From Pseudomonadota bacterium (GTDB lineage: Bacteria; Pseudomonadota; Alphaproteobacteria; Rickettsiales; UBA3002): a stretch of DNA of 64,000 nucleotides. Under the pieces are notes generated by a model. That model ran no database searches. It was given only the letters and a program-made list of their open reading frames with translations, and was not told where the DNA came from. Below, piece by piece: positions 41,471 to 49,770 of the stretch (position 1 is its first letter; the number at the start of each line of letters is the position of its first letter). The position numbers were made by a program, and so were the translations under genes. The stretch spans positions 351,975 to 415,974 of the forward strand of contig JAZKJM010000001.1 in NCBI GenBank assembly GCA_040384265.1, read 5' to 3'.

Positions 41471-42586
41471 TTACGCCGCCTTCTCCTGCATCGGCGGATA
41501 ATCAACATAGCCTTTTTCCGTGCCCCCATAGAAAGTCGCACGGTCATAGGGGTTCAGCGGTGCGTTCACTTCCAACCGCTCGGGCAAATCCGGATTAGCA
41601 ATGAACAAGCGGCCGAAGGCAACCGCATCCGCATCACCATTTTCAATTGCCAGCGGTGCGCTCTGCGCATCGTAGCCACCAGCAGAAATAAAGGCCCGCT
41701 TAAACGCCGCACGGAAGAGTTTCGACGTGCTGGGCACCTGCTCTTGCGACGCCTCCTGACCGCCCGACCCCGCATTCGATGCGCGCGGCTCGATCACATG
41801 CGCATAGGCAATGCCATGCTCGCTCAGCCGCTCAAGCACGTAGGTGTAGAGCGCCAGCGGGTCGCTATCGCCCATGCTCGCAAACGTGCCATACGGTGAC
41901 AGGCGCACACCCACGCGCTGCCTGCCCCACACCACACTCACCGCGTCCACCACCTGCAAGAGCAGCCGCGCACGATTTTCGATCGAGCCGCCGTAATGGT
42001 CATCGCGCGTGTTGGTGCCATCCTCCAGGAATTGATTGAGCAGGTAGCCGTTGGCGGCGTGCACTTCCACCCCATCGAACCCGGCCGCCTGCGCATTTTC
42101 CGCCGCACGTTTATAGTCCTCCACAATCCCCGCAATCTCACGCGTCTCAAGCGCCCGCGGCGTTTCGTAAGGCACCTGTTTCCACTGCGCATTCATCACC
42201 ATCCCCTCAGGCGCAATCGCGGATGGTGCCACCGGCAACTCACCGTTCGGCTGCAGCGACGAATGCGACACACGGCCCACATGCCAAAGCTGCAGGAAAA
42301 TTTTCCCGCCCTTCGCATGCACCGCATCCGTCACAAGTCGCCACCCGGCCACTTGTGCGGACGAATAGATGCCCGGCGTCGCCGGATATCCCTGCCCTTG
42401 CGGCGAAATCTGCGTCGCCTCGGCAATGATGAGCCCGGCGCTGGCACGTTGCGCATAATACTCCGCATTCATCTCCCACGGAATATTGCCCGGCTGCTGG
42501 CTGCGCATACGCGTCAGCGGCGCCATGATGACGCGGTTATTGAGAGTTAAATCACCAAGAGTCAGCGTATCGAAAAGCGATGGCAT
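41471..42586 (-). CDS. nemA: Old yellow enzyme family ene-reductase
   Basis: The frame opens at 42709, but the OYE N-terminus begins at the ATG at 42586 (MPSLFDTLTLGDLTLNNRVIMAPLTRMRS); 371 aa, normal length. FMN- and substrate-binding motifs are present: APLTRMR, IIAEATQISPQGQGYP, LQLWHVGRVSH, the His/Asn pair in FDGVEVHAANGYLLNQFLEDGTNTRDDHYGGSIENRARL, and FGRLFIANPDLPERL. It reduces activated alkenes, nitro compounds or N-ethylmaleimide with NAD(P)H. It lies just behind ohr on the same strand, a pairing that suits peroxide/electrophile defence. Confidence 0.9.
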   Translation of the reverse strand: MPSLFDTLTLGDLTLNNRVIMAPLTRMRSQQPGNIPWEMNAEYYAQRASAGLIIAEATQISPQGQGYPATPGIYSSAQVAGWRLVTDAVHAKGGKIFLQLWHVGRVSHSSLQPNGELPVAPSAIAPEGMVMNAQWKQVPYETPRALETREIAGIVEDYKRAAENAQAAGFDGVEVHAANGYLLNQFLEDGTNTRDDHYGGSIENRARLLLQVVDAVSVVWGRQRVGVRLSPYGTFASMGDSDPLALYTYVLERLSEHGIAYAHVIEPRASNAGSGGQEASQEQVPSTSKLFRAAFKRAFISAGGYDAQSAPLAIENGDADAVAFGRLFIANPDLPERLEVNAPLNPYDRATFYGGTEKGYVDYPPMQEKAA

Positions 42587-42611
42587 AGAAAAACTTTCAT
42601 GATGGGGTGAA

Positions 42612-43040
42612 TTACGCCGCGGTAACGACAATCTCGACCGGCACATTGCCCTTAATGGCGTTGGAATACGGGCACAGTGCGTGGCCCGCAGCCACCACCT
42701 TTTCCGCATCCGCCTGCGACAGGCCGATGACCGCCACTTCCAGCGTCACGCTCAGGCCAAAGCCCGTTTCCGTTTTGCCAATGCTCACCGCCGCCTTCAC
42801 CGTAATGGCGGAAGCGTCCAGCTTCATCTGTTTGCCCATAAAATCACAGGCGCTGCCGAAACAGGCGGCATACCCGGCAGCGAATAAATCTTCCGGGGTG
42901 GTGGTGTCGGGCTTGCCGGGGCCGCCCATGGCTTTGGGCACCGACAAATCAACACTCACCAGCCCATCGCTGTTTTGCGTGTGGCCGTTGCGGCCGCCGA
43001 AAGCCGTGGCATATGCCGTGTGCAGAATGGTAAGTGACAT
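42612..43040 (-). CDS. ohr: Organic hydroperoxide resistance protein
   Basis: Starting at the ATG at 43040 (GGAG six bases upstream) gives 142 aa. OsmC/Ohr motifs: YATAFGGRNGH, TPEDLFAAGYAACF with Cys60, and GHALCPYSNA with Cys123; the two reactive cysteines and the Glu and Arg of the active site are present. It reduces fatty-acid hydroperoxides using lipoylated proteins. Only 25 bases separate it from the ene-reductase start, so they are likely one transcript. No OhrR gene lies adjacent. Confidence 0.93.
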   Translation of the reverse strand: MSLTILHTAYATAFGGRNGHTQNSDGLVSVDLSVPKAMGGPGKPDTTTPEDLFAAGYAACFGSACDFMGKQMKLDASAITVKAAVSIGKTETGFGLSVTLEVAVIGLSQADAEKVVAAGHALCPYSNAIKGNVPVEIVVTAA

Positions 43041-43271
43041 GCGAGTCTCCATCAAAAAGGGGATGATACGTAGCCCGACCATGCGACGAAACCTGATCAC
43101 TGTAAAGCCTCCCGCTATTACGAATTCGTCATCTATGCCGCAATGGAAGTGCAACCCCCTGCATCCACGTCACTTTTACTCTCAGCTTATCAAAAAGGCG
43201 CTCATCGCCTGTCGCATCTTTACGGCAAGGCGACGATGGTTCGTGCACTATCACCAACCACAGGAGTTGTT

Positions 43272-43805
43272 ATGACCGCAGTTAAAAAAATCGTCCTTAC
43301 GGATGTTAAACAGCAAAATCCGAATGATCCCAACGTGCGTGATCCAAAACATGCCCATGAGCTGGGCGGCACACTCGGCATGACTGTCGGCGGCGTTGCC
43401 GGTGGTATTGCAGCCGGCGCCGCTGCCGGTGCCCTGATTGGCGGCGTTGCAGGCCCCATTGGCGCCGTTGCCGGTGCAGCCATTGGTGGCGCCATTGGCG
43501 GTTCCGCCGGTGAAAGCATCGCCCGCGAGGTCAACCCAACGCTTGAGGAAAAATACTGGGAACAAAACTACCAGACCCGTCCTTACGTCACCGCCGATCG
43601 TGATTTTGCCGCCTATCGCCCGGCATACCGCTACGGGATCGATAGTTTCCGCAGCAATCCCGATGGGGATTTCGAGCAGCTCGAGCCGTCGTTGCGCAAT
43701 AACTGGAACATTGCCCGCGGCGATTCGAAACTCGAATGGGATGAAGCCCGCCACGCCGCGCGCGATGCGTTCGGTCGTCTGTCGGTACCCACCTCGCGTA
43801 AATAG
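43272..43805 (+). CDS. Glycine-zipper protein of unknown function
   Basis: The ATG at 43272 follows CAGGAG; 177 aa. A Gly/Ala zipper (GGTLGMTVGGVAGGIAAGAAAGALIGGVAGPIGAVAGAAIGGAIGGSAGESIAREV) is followed by a Tyr-rich soluble part (YWEQNYQTRPYVTADRDFAAYRPAYRYGIDSFRSN ... LEWDEARHAARDAFGRL). I recognise this as a widespread small stress-associated protein type with no assigned role. No signal peptide. Confidence 0.65.
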   Translation: MTAVKKIVLTDVKQQNPNDPNVRDPKHAHELGGTLGMTVGGVAGGIAAGAAAGALIGGVAGPIGAVAGAAIGGAIGGSAGESIAREVNPTLEEKYWEQNYQTRPYVTADRDFAAYRPAYRYGIDSFRSNPDGDFEQLEPSLRNNWNIARGDSKLEWDEARHAARDAFGRLSVPTSRK

Positions 43806-43826
43806 CCTCACCACCTTTAAGAAGCC

Positions 43827-43861
43827 CATGGCGCGCTGCCCTCCCCCGGCAGCGCGCCATG
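43827..43861. terminator. Strong palindrome after the glycine-zipper gene
   Basis: CATGGCGCGCTGCC / GGCAGCGCGCCATG, 14-bp stem and seven-base loop, without a T run. Confidence 0.6.
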
Positions 43862-43914
43862 AGTGCATTTGGGCCCCAGCTCACCGCAGCACACAAACTA
43901 TTTACGATAATCGC

Positions 43915-43942
43915 TTGACTTGCCGAAAAAGATGCGTATGTT
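43915..43942 (+). promoter_or_regulatory. Promoter of the cold-shock gene
   Basis: TTGACT, 16 bases, TATGTT. It leaves an untranslated leader of roughly 185 bases, the length at which CspA-type leaders act as thermosensors. Confidence 0.5.
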
Positions 43943-44133
43943 CGCTCGTGAGTATTCTCTATTCTTTCGCATATGCAGGCTGCCACAAGCAGCGTATCTA
44001 CCGATACATAACGATCTACCCACCATTGATCCAGACAGCGTTTGTTTTAAGAATGACCCAGATTTACGGGCGAAAATTCTCAAAACCGCGGTTCATTCCG
44101 ACCCGCGTTTCACGTATGTCCTAGGAGACAACA

Positions 44134-44340
44134 ATGGCTAACGGTACTGTAAAATGGTTCAACCCAACCAAGGGTTTCGGCTTCATCCAACCAGATCAAG
44201 GCGGCACCGATGTGTTCGTTCACATCAGCGCGCTTGAAAAAGCCGGCATCCGCCAGCTCGATGAAGGCCAAAAAGTCAGCTACGAGCTCGCCACCGAAAA
44301 AGGCAAGACCTCGGCTGCAAACCTCAAGATCGCTGCTTAA
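44134..44340 (+). CDS. Cold-shock domain protein
   Basis: A 68-aa CspA-family protein with both RNA-binding motifs: [14 protein letters not shown] (RNP1) and DVFVHISAL (RNP2). AGGAGA ribosome site. A long leader precedes it and an intrinsic terminator follows. Next downstream is a DEAD-box helicase, another typical cold-induced RNA chaperone. Confidence 0.95.
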   Translation: MANGTVKWFNPTKGFGFIQPDQGGTDVFVHISALEKAGIRQLDEGQKVSYELATEKGKTSAANLKIAA

Positions 44341-44373
44341 TTTCAGCCTCTTGCTAAAAGCATAACGTAAAGC

Positions 44374-44408
44374 ACCGCTCCCGCCGTCCGCGTCGGGAGC
44401 GGTTGTTT
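44374..44408 (+). terminator. Intrinsic terminator of the cold-shock gene
   Basis: ACCGCTCCCG / CGGGAGCGGT stem followed by TGTTT. Confidence 0.75.
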
Positions 44409-44480
44409 ACGTGAGCTAAAAACAATCGTCATTTTTTGCACCCGCGCAAAATAAGTTTCAACGATAGCACCGATGCAAAT

Positions 44481-44627
44481 CCGCGCCTTTAACAGCGCGG
44501 TGGTGACTAATGTTGAATGTGCATCATGGCACTATTCATAGTGGCATGATGTATGGAATCCATCGCCGTAAGCGATGGATTTCCGCCGCGTAGCGAGCGA
44601 AACGCAACACCAGCCTGCTGGTGTTGC
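44481..44627 (+). promoter_or_regulatory. Structured leader of the DEAD-box helicase gene
   Basis: Four successive hairpins: CCGCGC/GCGCGG (44481-44500), a 13-bp arm pair CATCATGGCACTA with loop TTCA (44522-44551), AATCCATCGC/GCGATGGATT (44557-44581) and GCAACACCAGC/GCTGGTGTTGC (44604-44627). They lie 67-210 bases before the start codon and could regulate translation or message stability in the cold. Confidence 0.5.
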
Positions 44628-44693
44628 AAATCGCTATAGGCTTTCGTGTGACGATTTTCTCGTTAAACACACACAACATTAGGATACCATACA

Positions 44694-45917
44694 ATGGAAA
44701 ATTTCGACACGCTCGGCCTGCCCCCCTATCTGATGGGCGCACTCGCTTACATGAAGTTCACCACCCCGACCCCGATCCAGGCCGCCGCCATCCCGCCGGC
44801 GCTTGAGGGCAAGGATATTCTCGGCTCCGCCCAGACCGGCACCGGCAAAACCGGCGCTTTCGGCATCCCGCTGATCGCCAAACTGCTCACCACCGAGCGT
44901 GGCACCGCCCTCGTGATGACCCCCACGCGCGAACTCGCCGTGCAGGTCATGGCAATGATGGAACAGCTGCTCGGCGCAGATAGCGGCATCAACACCGCCC
45001 TGCTCATCGGCGGCGAGTCGATGCCAAAACAATTCTCGCAACTGCGCGCCCGCCCACGTCTTATCGTCGGCACGCCCGGCCGCATTAACGATCACCTCAC
45101 CCGCGGCACCTGCAAGCTCAACGACGCCACCTTCCTCGTGCTCGATGAGACTGACCGCATGCTGGACATGGGCTTCGGTATCCAGATCGACGCCATCGTG
45201 AAGCACATGCCTGCCGTGCGCCAAACGCTGATGTTCTCGGCCACGTTCCCACCCAACATCGTCGCCATGTCGCAAAAATACATGGCCGATCCGGTGCGCA
45301 TCGAAGTCGGCAGCAACAACACGCCGATGGCCAGCATCAAGCAGGAAGTCATCAATGTGACCGAAGCCGATAAATACGGCCAGCTGCAAGTGCAGCTGCA
45401 GCAGCGCGAAGGTTCGATCATCGTGTTCGTGCAAACCAAGTTCGGCGCCGATAAAATGGCTGTCAAACTGCGCGCGCTCAACCACCGTGCCGATGCCATT
45501 CACGGCAACCTGAACCAGCGCCAGCGCGACCGCGTGATCGCCGATTTCCGTGCCCAGAAATGCCGGATCCTCGTCGCCACCGACATCGCGGCCCGCGGCC
45601 TTGATATCCCGCATATCGAACATGTCATCAACTACGACATGCCGCAATGCCCGGAAGATTACATCCACCGCATCGGCCGCACCGGCCGTAACGGCAAGGA
45701 AGGCCAGGCCGTCAACCTGCTCACCGGCAAGGATAGCGGCAAATGGCGCGCGATCCAACGCCTGCTCAATCCCGGCGCAAAAATCGAAGGCGGCGAGCGC
45801 TCCGGCGACAAGCCACGCTCGTACGCGAATGCCAAGAAGAAAAAATTTGGCAACCGCAAATTCGGCTCCAACCAGCGCCCCCGCAGCGCCGGTGGTTTCG
45901 AGAAGAAAGCCGCCTAA
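44694..45917 (+). CDS. DEAD-box RNA helicase with DETD motif
   Basis: A 407-aa ATP-dependent RNA helicase. Motifs: Q motif FTTPTPIQ, Walker A AQTGTGKT (46-53), PTRELA, TPGR, motif II DETD (151-154) in place of DEAD, SATFP, then in the second domain IVFVQTKFGADKMAVKL, VATDIAARGLDIP and HRIGRTGR. The basic tail (KKKKFGNRKFGSNQRPRSAGG) binds RNA. Group: RhlE/CsdA-like. The D-E-T-D change affects the non-catalytic third position, so activity is expected. Confidence 0.93.
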   Translation: MENFDTLGLPPYLMGALAYMKFTTPTPIQAAAIPPALEGKDILGSAQTGTGKTGAFGIPLIAKLLTTERGTALVMTPTRELAVQVMAMMEQLLGADSGINTALLIGGESMPKQFSQLRARPRLIVGTPGRINDHLTRGTCKLNDATFLVLDETDRMLDMGFGIQIDAIVKHMPAVRQTLMFSATFPPNIVAMSQKYMADPVRIEVGSNNTPMASIKQEVINVTEADKYGQLQVQLQQREGSIIVFVQTKFGADKMAVKLRALNHRADAIHGNLNQRQRDRVIADFRAQKCRILVATDIAARGLDIPHIEHVINYDMPQCPEDYIHRIGRTGRNGKEGQAVNLLTGKDSGKWRAIQRLLNPGAKIEGGERSGDKPRSYANAKKKKFGNRKFGSNQRPRSAGGFEKKAA

Positions 45918-45921
45918 CAAC

Positions 45922-45958
45922 CATAAGGAGGCTGGCGTTATGCGCCAGCCTCCTTATG
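45922..45958. terminator. Bidirectional terminator between helicase and nuclease genes
   Basis: A perfect 16-bp stem (CATAAGGAGGCTGGCG and its complement) with a five-base loop, located between two convergent genes. Confidence 0.8.
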
Positions 45959-45961
45959 CCC

Positions 45962-47152
45962 CTAATTCACCGCCTCGCGAATGCGTTGTCGCCGATCGAT
46001 TTCCCATTGCTCAGGTGGGTAGAGCGCATCCCACGCCTGATAAACTTTGAGATCATCCTCCGCCAGCTGCACCCCATATGCCTCATGCATATAGATCCAT
46101 GTCCGCCCAATAAACCCGCGCAGCGGCGCCGAGGGTTCCGCTGATTTTAGCGTGCGGTCCACCTCAAAATCACAGCGGCCATAATGGCGTCCCTCCCCCG
46201 CAATCTCGCGGTGGGCGAAATTATTGCGGTCGGCATTCAGCTCGCCGATTTCGGGCACCAGATTGTTCAGGTCGGCGCTGATCGCCCGGAACTGGGCATC
46301 CACCTTGTCGCAGCAGCGGCGGCCATGATAGGGCTTGCCCGCGGTCGACATGCATTCACTATCGCCCTTCTCCCAACATGCCCGCCCCTTGCCGATATAG
46401 GACGCGGGCACAATATGCTCCCACTCCAGTTTCTGCGCCCGCGCACTGCCCGGGCGGCGCGGCACATAACCGCACGAAACCGGATCAATCGTGCCGACCT
46501 TGGAATAGTTGCACCCACAATAAAATGTCTGGCGATCCGCATCATTGGCATAGACCTGCCGCGACAGGATTTTCTTCGCCTGGGTGAAGGATTGCGGCAA
46601 CGATACCAGTATCGGCGCGCTCGGTTTCGGTGGCGGCAGCGCGCCTAGCCGCGTGTCGTTGGTGTAGCGTTTGTTCATCCAGCGCGCCGCGTCACTGCCA
46701 TGCGGCGTCATCACCAGCATCAACTCATCATCCGCCAGGCGCGCGACCAGCAGCACATGCCCCGGGCGGGCCTTTGAAATCGCCAGCGTATCCGGGTAAT
46801 AAAGCCGCCACTGGTTTTTGCATTTCTTATTCGGGTTGAATTCGCAATCGTCATACCACGTCACGAAACTCTCGGAAAACAGCGTTTGATCCGCGCCTGC
46901 ATAAATAAATTTGGCATGGAACGTGATGCGCTTGTTGCCCAGTAATTTGCGAAACGGCACCACCCCATGGAACGAATGCTTGTTGGAGCGCAGCGGATCA
47001 ATTTCCGACACCGCAATGGTCTTCAGGCCCGCCCCCACGGCGTCTGTTTCCAGCACCTGCTGCCAGTCAAACGGCTGGAAGGGTTTCAGCTCGGCAGCCT
47101 CCACCGGCCAGCACAGCGGCAGGCACAGCATCAGCAGGGCAAGATAACGCAT
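45962..47152 (-). CDS. Exported EcoRII-N (B3) / EndA-type nuclease fusion
   Basis: Starting at ATG 47152 gives 396 aa. Residues 1-20 (MRYLALLMLCLPLCWPVEAA) form a convincing signal peptide. Residues about 41-165 resemble the EcoRII N-terminal effector-binding B3 domain: SNKHSFHGVVPFRKLLG, ITFHAKFIYAGADQTLFSESFVTWYDDCE, and RLYYPDTLAISKARPGHVLLVARL. Residues about 190-390 are an EndA/NucM-type beta-beta-alpha nuclease with His246 in WEHIVPAS, Cys-rich metal or disulfide positions and DLNNLVPEIGELNADRNNF. The gene overlaps the 3' end of the Dcm methylase gene by about 86 bases. A TATAAT lies just upstream inside dcm. I infer a DNA-site-recognising nuclease acting in the periplasm or outside. 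Confidence 0.75.
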   Translation of the reverse strand: MRYLALLMLCLPLCWPVEAAELKPFQPFDWQQVLETDAVGAGLKTIAVSEIDPLRSNKHSFHGVVPFRKLLGNKRITFHAKFIYAGADQTLFSESFVTWYDDCEFNPNKKCKNQWRLYYPDTLAISKARPGHVLLVARLADDELMLVMTPHGSDAARWMNKRYTNDTRLGALPPPKPSAPILVSLPQSFTQAKKILSRQVYANDADRQTFYCGCNYSKVGTIDPVSCGYVPRRPGSARAQKLEWEHIVPASYIGKGRACWEKGDSECMSTAGKPYHGRRCCDKVDAQFRAISADLNNLVPEIGELNADRNNFAHREIAGEGRHYGRCDFEVDRTLKSAEPSAPLRGFIGRTWIYMHEAYGVQLAEDDLKVYQAWDALYPPEQWEIDRRQRIREAVN

Positions 47153-48167
47153 CACGATCATGCCGCGGATTATAGAGGGCAAATGGCCACGCTGTCACCT
47201 GCGATAGGTGCGGCCGCATCGCTGCGGCAATCTGCGCCACCAGCGGCACCACCACCGAATTGCCAAACTGCCGATAGGCCTGCGTTTTGGAAACCACAAT
47301 CGCAAATTCATCCGGGAAGCCCATCGCCCGCGCGCATTCGCGCGGCGTCAGGCGACGCGGGTTTTTGCCGCGTTGTTTGATAAAAAACGCCCGGTCGCTG
47401 CCATAGCTGGCAATCAACGCCGGCATCGTATCCTGCGGGCTGAGATAGCGGGTCGTGAAGCCATTGCCACGGGCCCGGTTGCGCGCGGCCTGCTGGCGCA
47501 CCCACGCGAAATAGCCATCCGAGAGCGTAAACAGTGCTGGCACTTGCCGGGCGGGCAGCAGAATATCCCCCACCGTCGGCAACGTCGCCGGATAGCGGAT
47601 TTGAAGTGCGGATAAATCAAACGCCGTCCGCTCACGAAAGCCAATGATAAACACCCGGTTACGATTCTGCGGCACCAGCCCGTTCGCATTCAGCACGCGA
47701 TACTGCACATGGTAGCCCAGCTGCTTTTCCAGCACATCGCGAATCGTCGCGAATGTTTTCCCCGCATCGTGATGGATCAGGTTTTTGACATTTTCCAGCA
47801 GGAACGCTTTCGGGCGGTGATAGCCCAGCATCCGCGCAATCTCGAAAAACAACGTGCCTTGCGTCGCATCCGCAAACCCGTGCTTCTGGCCAAGCTTATT
47901 GCGGGTGCCCACCCCCGCCAGCGAAAATGGCTGGCACGGAAAACCGGCAAGCAACAGGTCATGCGGCGGCACCGCATCGGCGGGAATGCGGGTAATATCC
48001 CCCGCCAGCGCATGGCCGGAACAATCGAAATTCGCGTGGTATGTCGCCTGCGCGAAGCGGTTCCATTCACTGGTAAAAATACACTGCCCGCCCGCCCCTT
48101 CAAAGGCAAGGCGAAGCCCGCCGATCCCCGCAAAAAGATCGACAAACGAATACTCCTGATGATGCAT
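47067..48167 (-). CDS. dcm: DNA (cytosine-5) methyltransferase, Dcm type
   Basis: The ATG at 48167 (MHHQEYSFVDLFAGIGG) is chosen because the upstream ATG lies in a terminator; 366 aa. All m5C motifs are present: I DLFAGIGGLRLAFE, IV GFPCQPFS with catalytic Cys78, VI LLENVKNL, VIII QNRNRVFIIGF, IX RLTPRECARAMGFPD and X YRQFGNSVVVPL. The recognition region contains ARNRARGNGFTTRYL, similar to the HQARGNGF segment of E. coli Dcm (CCWGG). The last 40 residues after motif X extend the protein into the nuclease gene. Pairing with an EcoRII-N-type nuclease suggests both read CCWGG or a related site. Confidence 0.9.
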   Translation of the reverse strand: MHHQEYSFVDLFAGIGGLRLAFEGAGGQCIFTSEWNRFAQATYHANFDCSGHALAGDITRIPADAVPPHDLLLAGFPCQPFSLAGVGTRNKLGQKHGFADATQGTLFFEIARMLGYHRPKAFLLENVKNLIHHDAGKTFATIRDVLEKQLGYHVQYRVLNANGLVPQNRNRVFIIGFRERTAFDLSALQIRYPATLPTVGDILLPARQVPALFTLSDGYFAWVRQQAARNRARGNGFTTRYLSPQDTMPALIASYGSDRAFFIKQRGKNPRRLTPRECARAMGFPDEFAIVVSKTQAYRQFGNSVVVPLVAQIAAAMRPHLSQVTAWPFALYNPRHDRDALSCPADAVPAAVLAGGGCRAETLPAV

Positions 48168-48189
48168 AGCCGCTCCCGGATTTTTGAAC

Positions 48190-48221
48190 AAAAAAAAGCC
48201 GCCGGCAATCATGCCGGCGGC
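48190..48221 (-). terminator. Intrinsic terminator before dcm
   Basis: GCCGCCGGCA / TGCCGGCGGC stem followed on the minus strand by eight T. It ends the transcript of the 48350 gene and excludes an ATG at 48212 as the dcm start. Confidence 0.85.
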
Positions 48222-48349
48222 TCACATCGGGCGGTTTCAACCCCACCCTATATTTTCATTATGCAACCATCACCCCCGCCCCGGAAGTGGGTGGAGAAAG
48301 TGATGACCTCAAGGGATCTCAATCAAGAAAGTCTTTAACGGCAGCGCTC

Positions 48350-48883
48350 TTACTGCGCAATCAGGCGCGTGCGCTTATCCGAAAAGATGGCATAGACCTT
48401 TTGGCCTTTTTGCAAACTTGTCTCGTTGCCTTGCACGATCGTCGCGAGCCCATTGGTCGTCGCTGCTGAAATCGCATTCCGCATTGCGCCGGTGCCTTCA
48501 AAATAATCGCCCTTTAATTTGCTGGTATCCAGCTTCACGATATATTCATAGCCATCCTGCTTGCCCAATTCCGATTCCACCAGTGCGCCAAGTGCAGCAC
48601 CGACAATCACGCCGCCAACCACCGCAAGCGCGCGGCCACTGCCATTACCAACGCCCGACGCCGCAACGCCGCCAACTGCCCCGCCTGAAATAATGCCCGC
48701 CGTATTGCGCGTCAGCTGATCTGAGTCCGTGATAATGATGGGGCGCACCGAAACAATCTCTCCCTCAAGCGTGAGGTTGAGCGTTGAGTCGCTCGTATAG
48801 CTGTTGCTGGAAAGGTCGCGCGCGCAACCACCAAAAAACGTGAGCGCCGTAACCGCCGCCATGAGCCTGATAGAAGTGCGCAT
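48350..48883 (-). CDS. SlyB/Pcp-like outer-membrane lipoprotein
   Basis: A 177-aa protein with signal peptide and lipobox FFGGC (Cys20), a Gly zipper (TAGIISGGAVGGVAASGVGNGSGRALAVVGGVIVGAALGALVESEL) and a C-terminal domain (YEYIVKLDTSKLKGDYF ... ISAATTNGLATIVQGNETSLQKGQKVYAIFSDKRTRLIAQ). This is the layout of SlyB/Pcp lipoproteins, which help keep the outer membrane intact. Confidence 0.8.
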   Translation of the reverse strand: MRTSIRLMAAVTALTFFGGCARDLSSNSYTSDSTLNLTLEGEIVSVRPIIITDSDQLTRNTAGIISGGAVGGVAASGVGNGSGRALAVVGGVIVGAALGALVESELGKQDGYEYIVKLDTSKLKGDYFEGTGAMRNAISAATTNGLATIVQGNETSLQKGQKVYAIFSDKRTRLIAQ

Positions 48884-48964
48884 ATGTCCAATCCTTCGCT
48901 GTGATAGGGCTTTACAATGGCCATTGTTTAAAGAATAACAAGTAAATAATGAATAGGAGTCGCC

Positions 48965-49732
48965 ATGTTCTTACGCTCGGTAACGGTGCTCTGCGCCATG
49001 CTTGCACTCACTGCATGCGATCGAACCACCGCCCGTTACTCGGATGATTACGCGACCAAACTCAGCCGCAATGAGCTGCTGATCCTGCCTACGAATGCCC
49101 AGGCCTTTACGGTGGATGCAGCCGGCACCCAAACCCGCAAATATGAGTACGAAGGCCATATCGAGCCGATTCTGGCGACCGAATTGCAAAAACAGCTCAC
49201 CGAAAAGGGCTACCGTGCAACCATCCTGCACAAAAAAGACCTCATGACCGATAAAGGGTACACGGAATATGCGGCCTTCAAAGAGGCATTCACCGCCGCC
49301 TACGAGGCCACCTATAAAGCAGGCGCACTCGCCAAGCGCGAAGACGCTAAACATAGTGTCATCCGGCTCAATGGGCAGGCCAAGGCGCTGGGCCAGAAGC
49401 TCAATGCACCGCTGATGGTCTATATTGATTATAACGAAACGGCACGCACCGCGGATGGCCAGGCGCTGGACTTCGCCGCCGGTGTGGCCATGCAAATGCT
49501 GCTTGGTTCAAGCGGCAGCACGCCGCCCGATCAAACCCGCGCTATCGTTGCCCTTATTGACACCGAAAACGATAAAGTATTGTGGATGAACCCCGGTGCC
49601 AGCGCCGGTGGTGGCATGGTCGCCGGGATGATCTATACGGATGAGGAGCAGTCGCTGAAACATATCCAAAACTCGCTCAGCTGGGCACTGCGCGAACTAC
49701 CCAAGCGCGACGACCTGTTCAAAAAAGAGTAG
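48965..49732 (+). CDS. Lipoprotein of unknown function
   Basis: A 255-aa protein with a signal peptide and lipobox ALTAC (Cys19). The mature region is alpha/beta (ELLILPTNAQAFTVDAAGTQTRKYEYEGHIEPILATELQKQLTEKGYRATILHKKDL ... LMVYIDYNETARTADGQALDFAAGVAMQMLLG ... ALIDTENDKVLWMNPGASAGGGMVAGMIYTDEE), similar in layout to periplasmic-facing lipoproteins of the LpoB/CsgG-like or GNA1162-like type. Exact family not recognised. Divergent from the SlyB-like gene. Confidence 0.65.
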   Translation: MFLRSVTVLCAMLALTACDRTTARYSDDYATKLSRNELLILPTNAQAFTVDAAGTQTRKYEYEGHIEPILATELQKQLTEKGYRATILHKKDLMTDKGYTEYAAFKEAFTAAYEATYKAGALAKREDAKHSVIRLNGQAKALGQKLNAPLMVYIDYNETARTADGQALDFAAGVAMQMLLGSSGSTPPDQTRAIVALIDTENDKVLWMNPGASAGGGMVAGMIYTDEEQSLKHIQNSLSWALRELPKRDDLFKKE

Positions 49733-49770
49733 TATCCATCGCTGGACAGCCATTGGGGCTGCCTTCCTGC

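Noticed and set aside
37861..43805. EcfG-type (GGAAC-N16/17-CGTT) promoters before the stress genes
   Set aside because: I looked upstream of the main genes and found only poor partial matches.
44679..45920. 413-codon minus-strand frame over the DEAD-box gene
   Set aside because: Antisense shadow; the plus strand has all helicase motifs.
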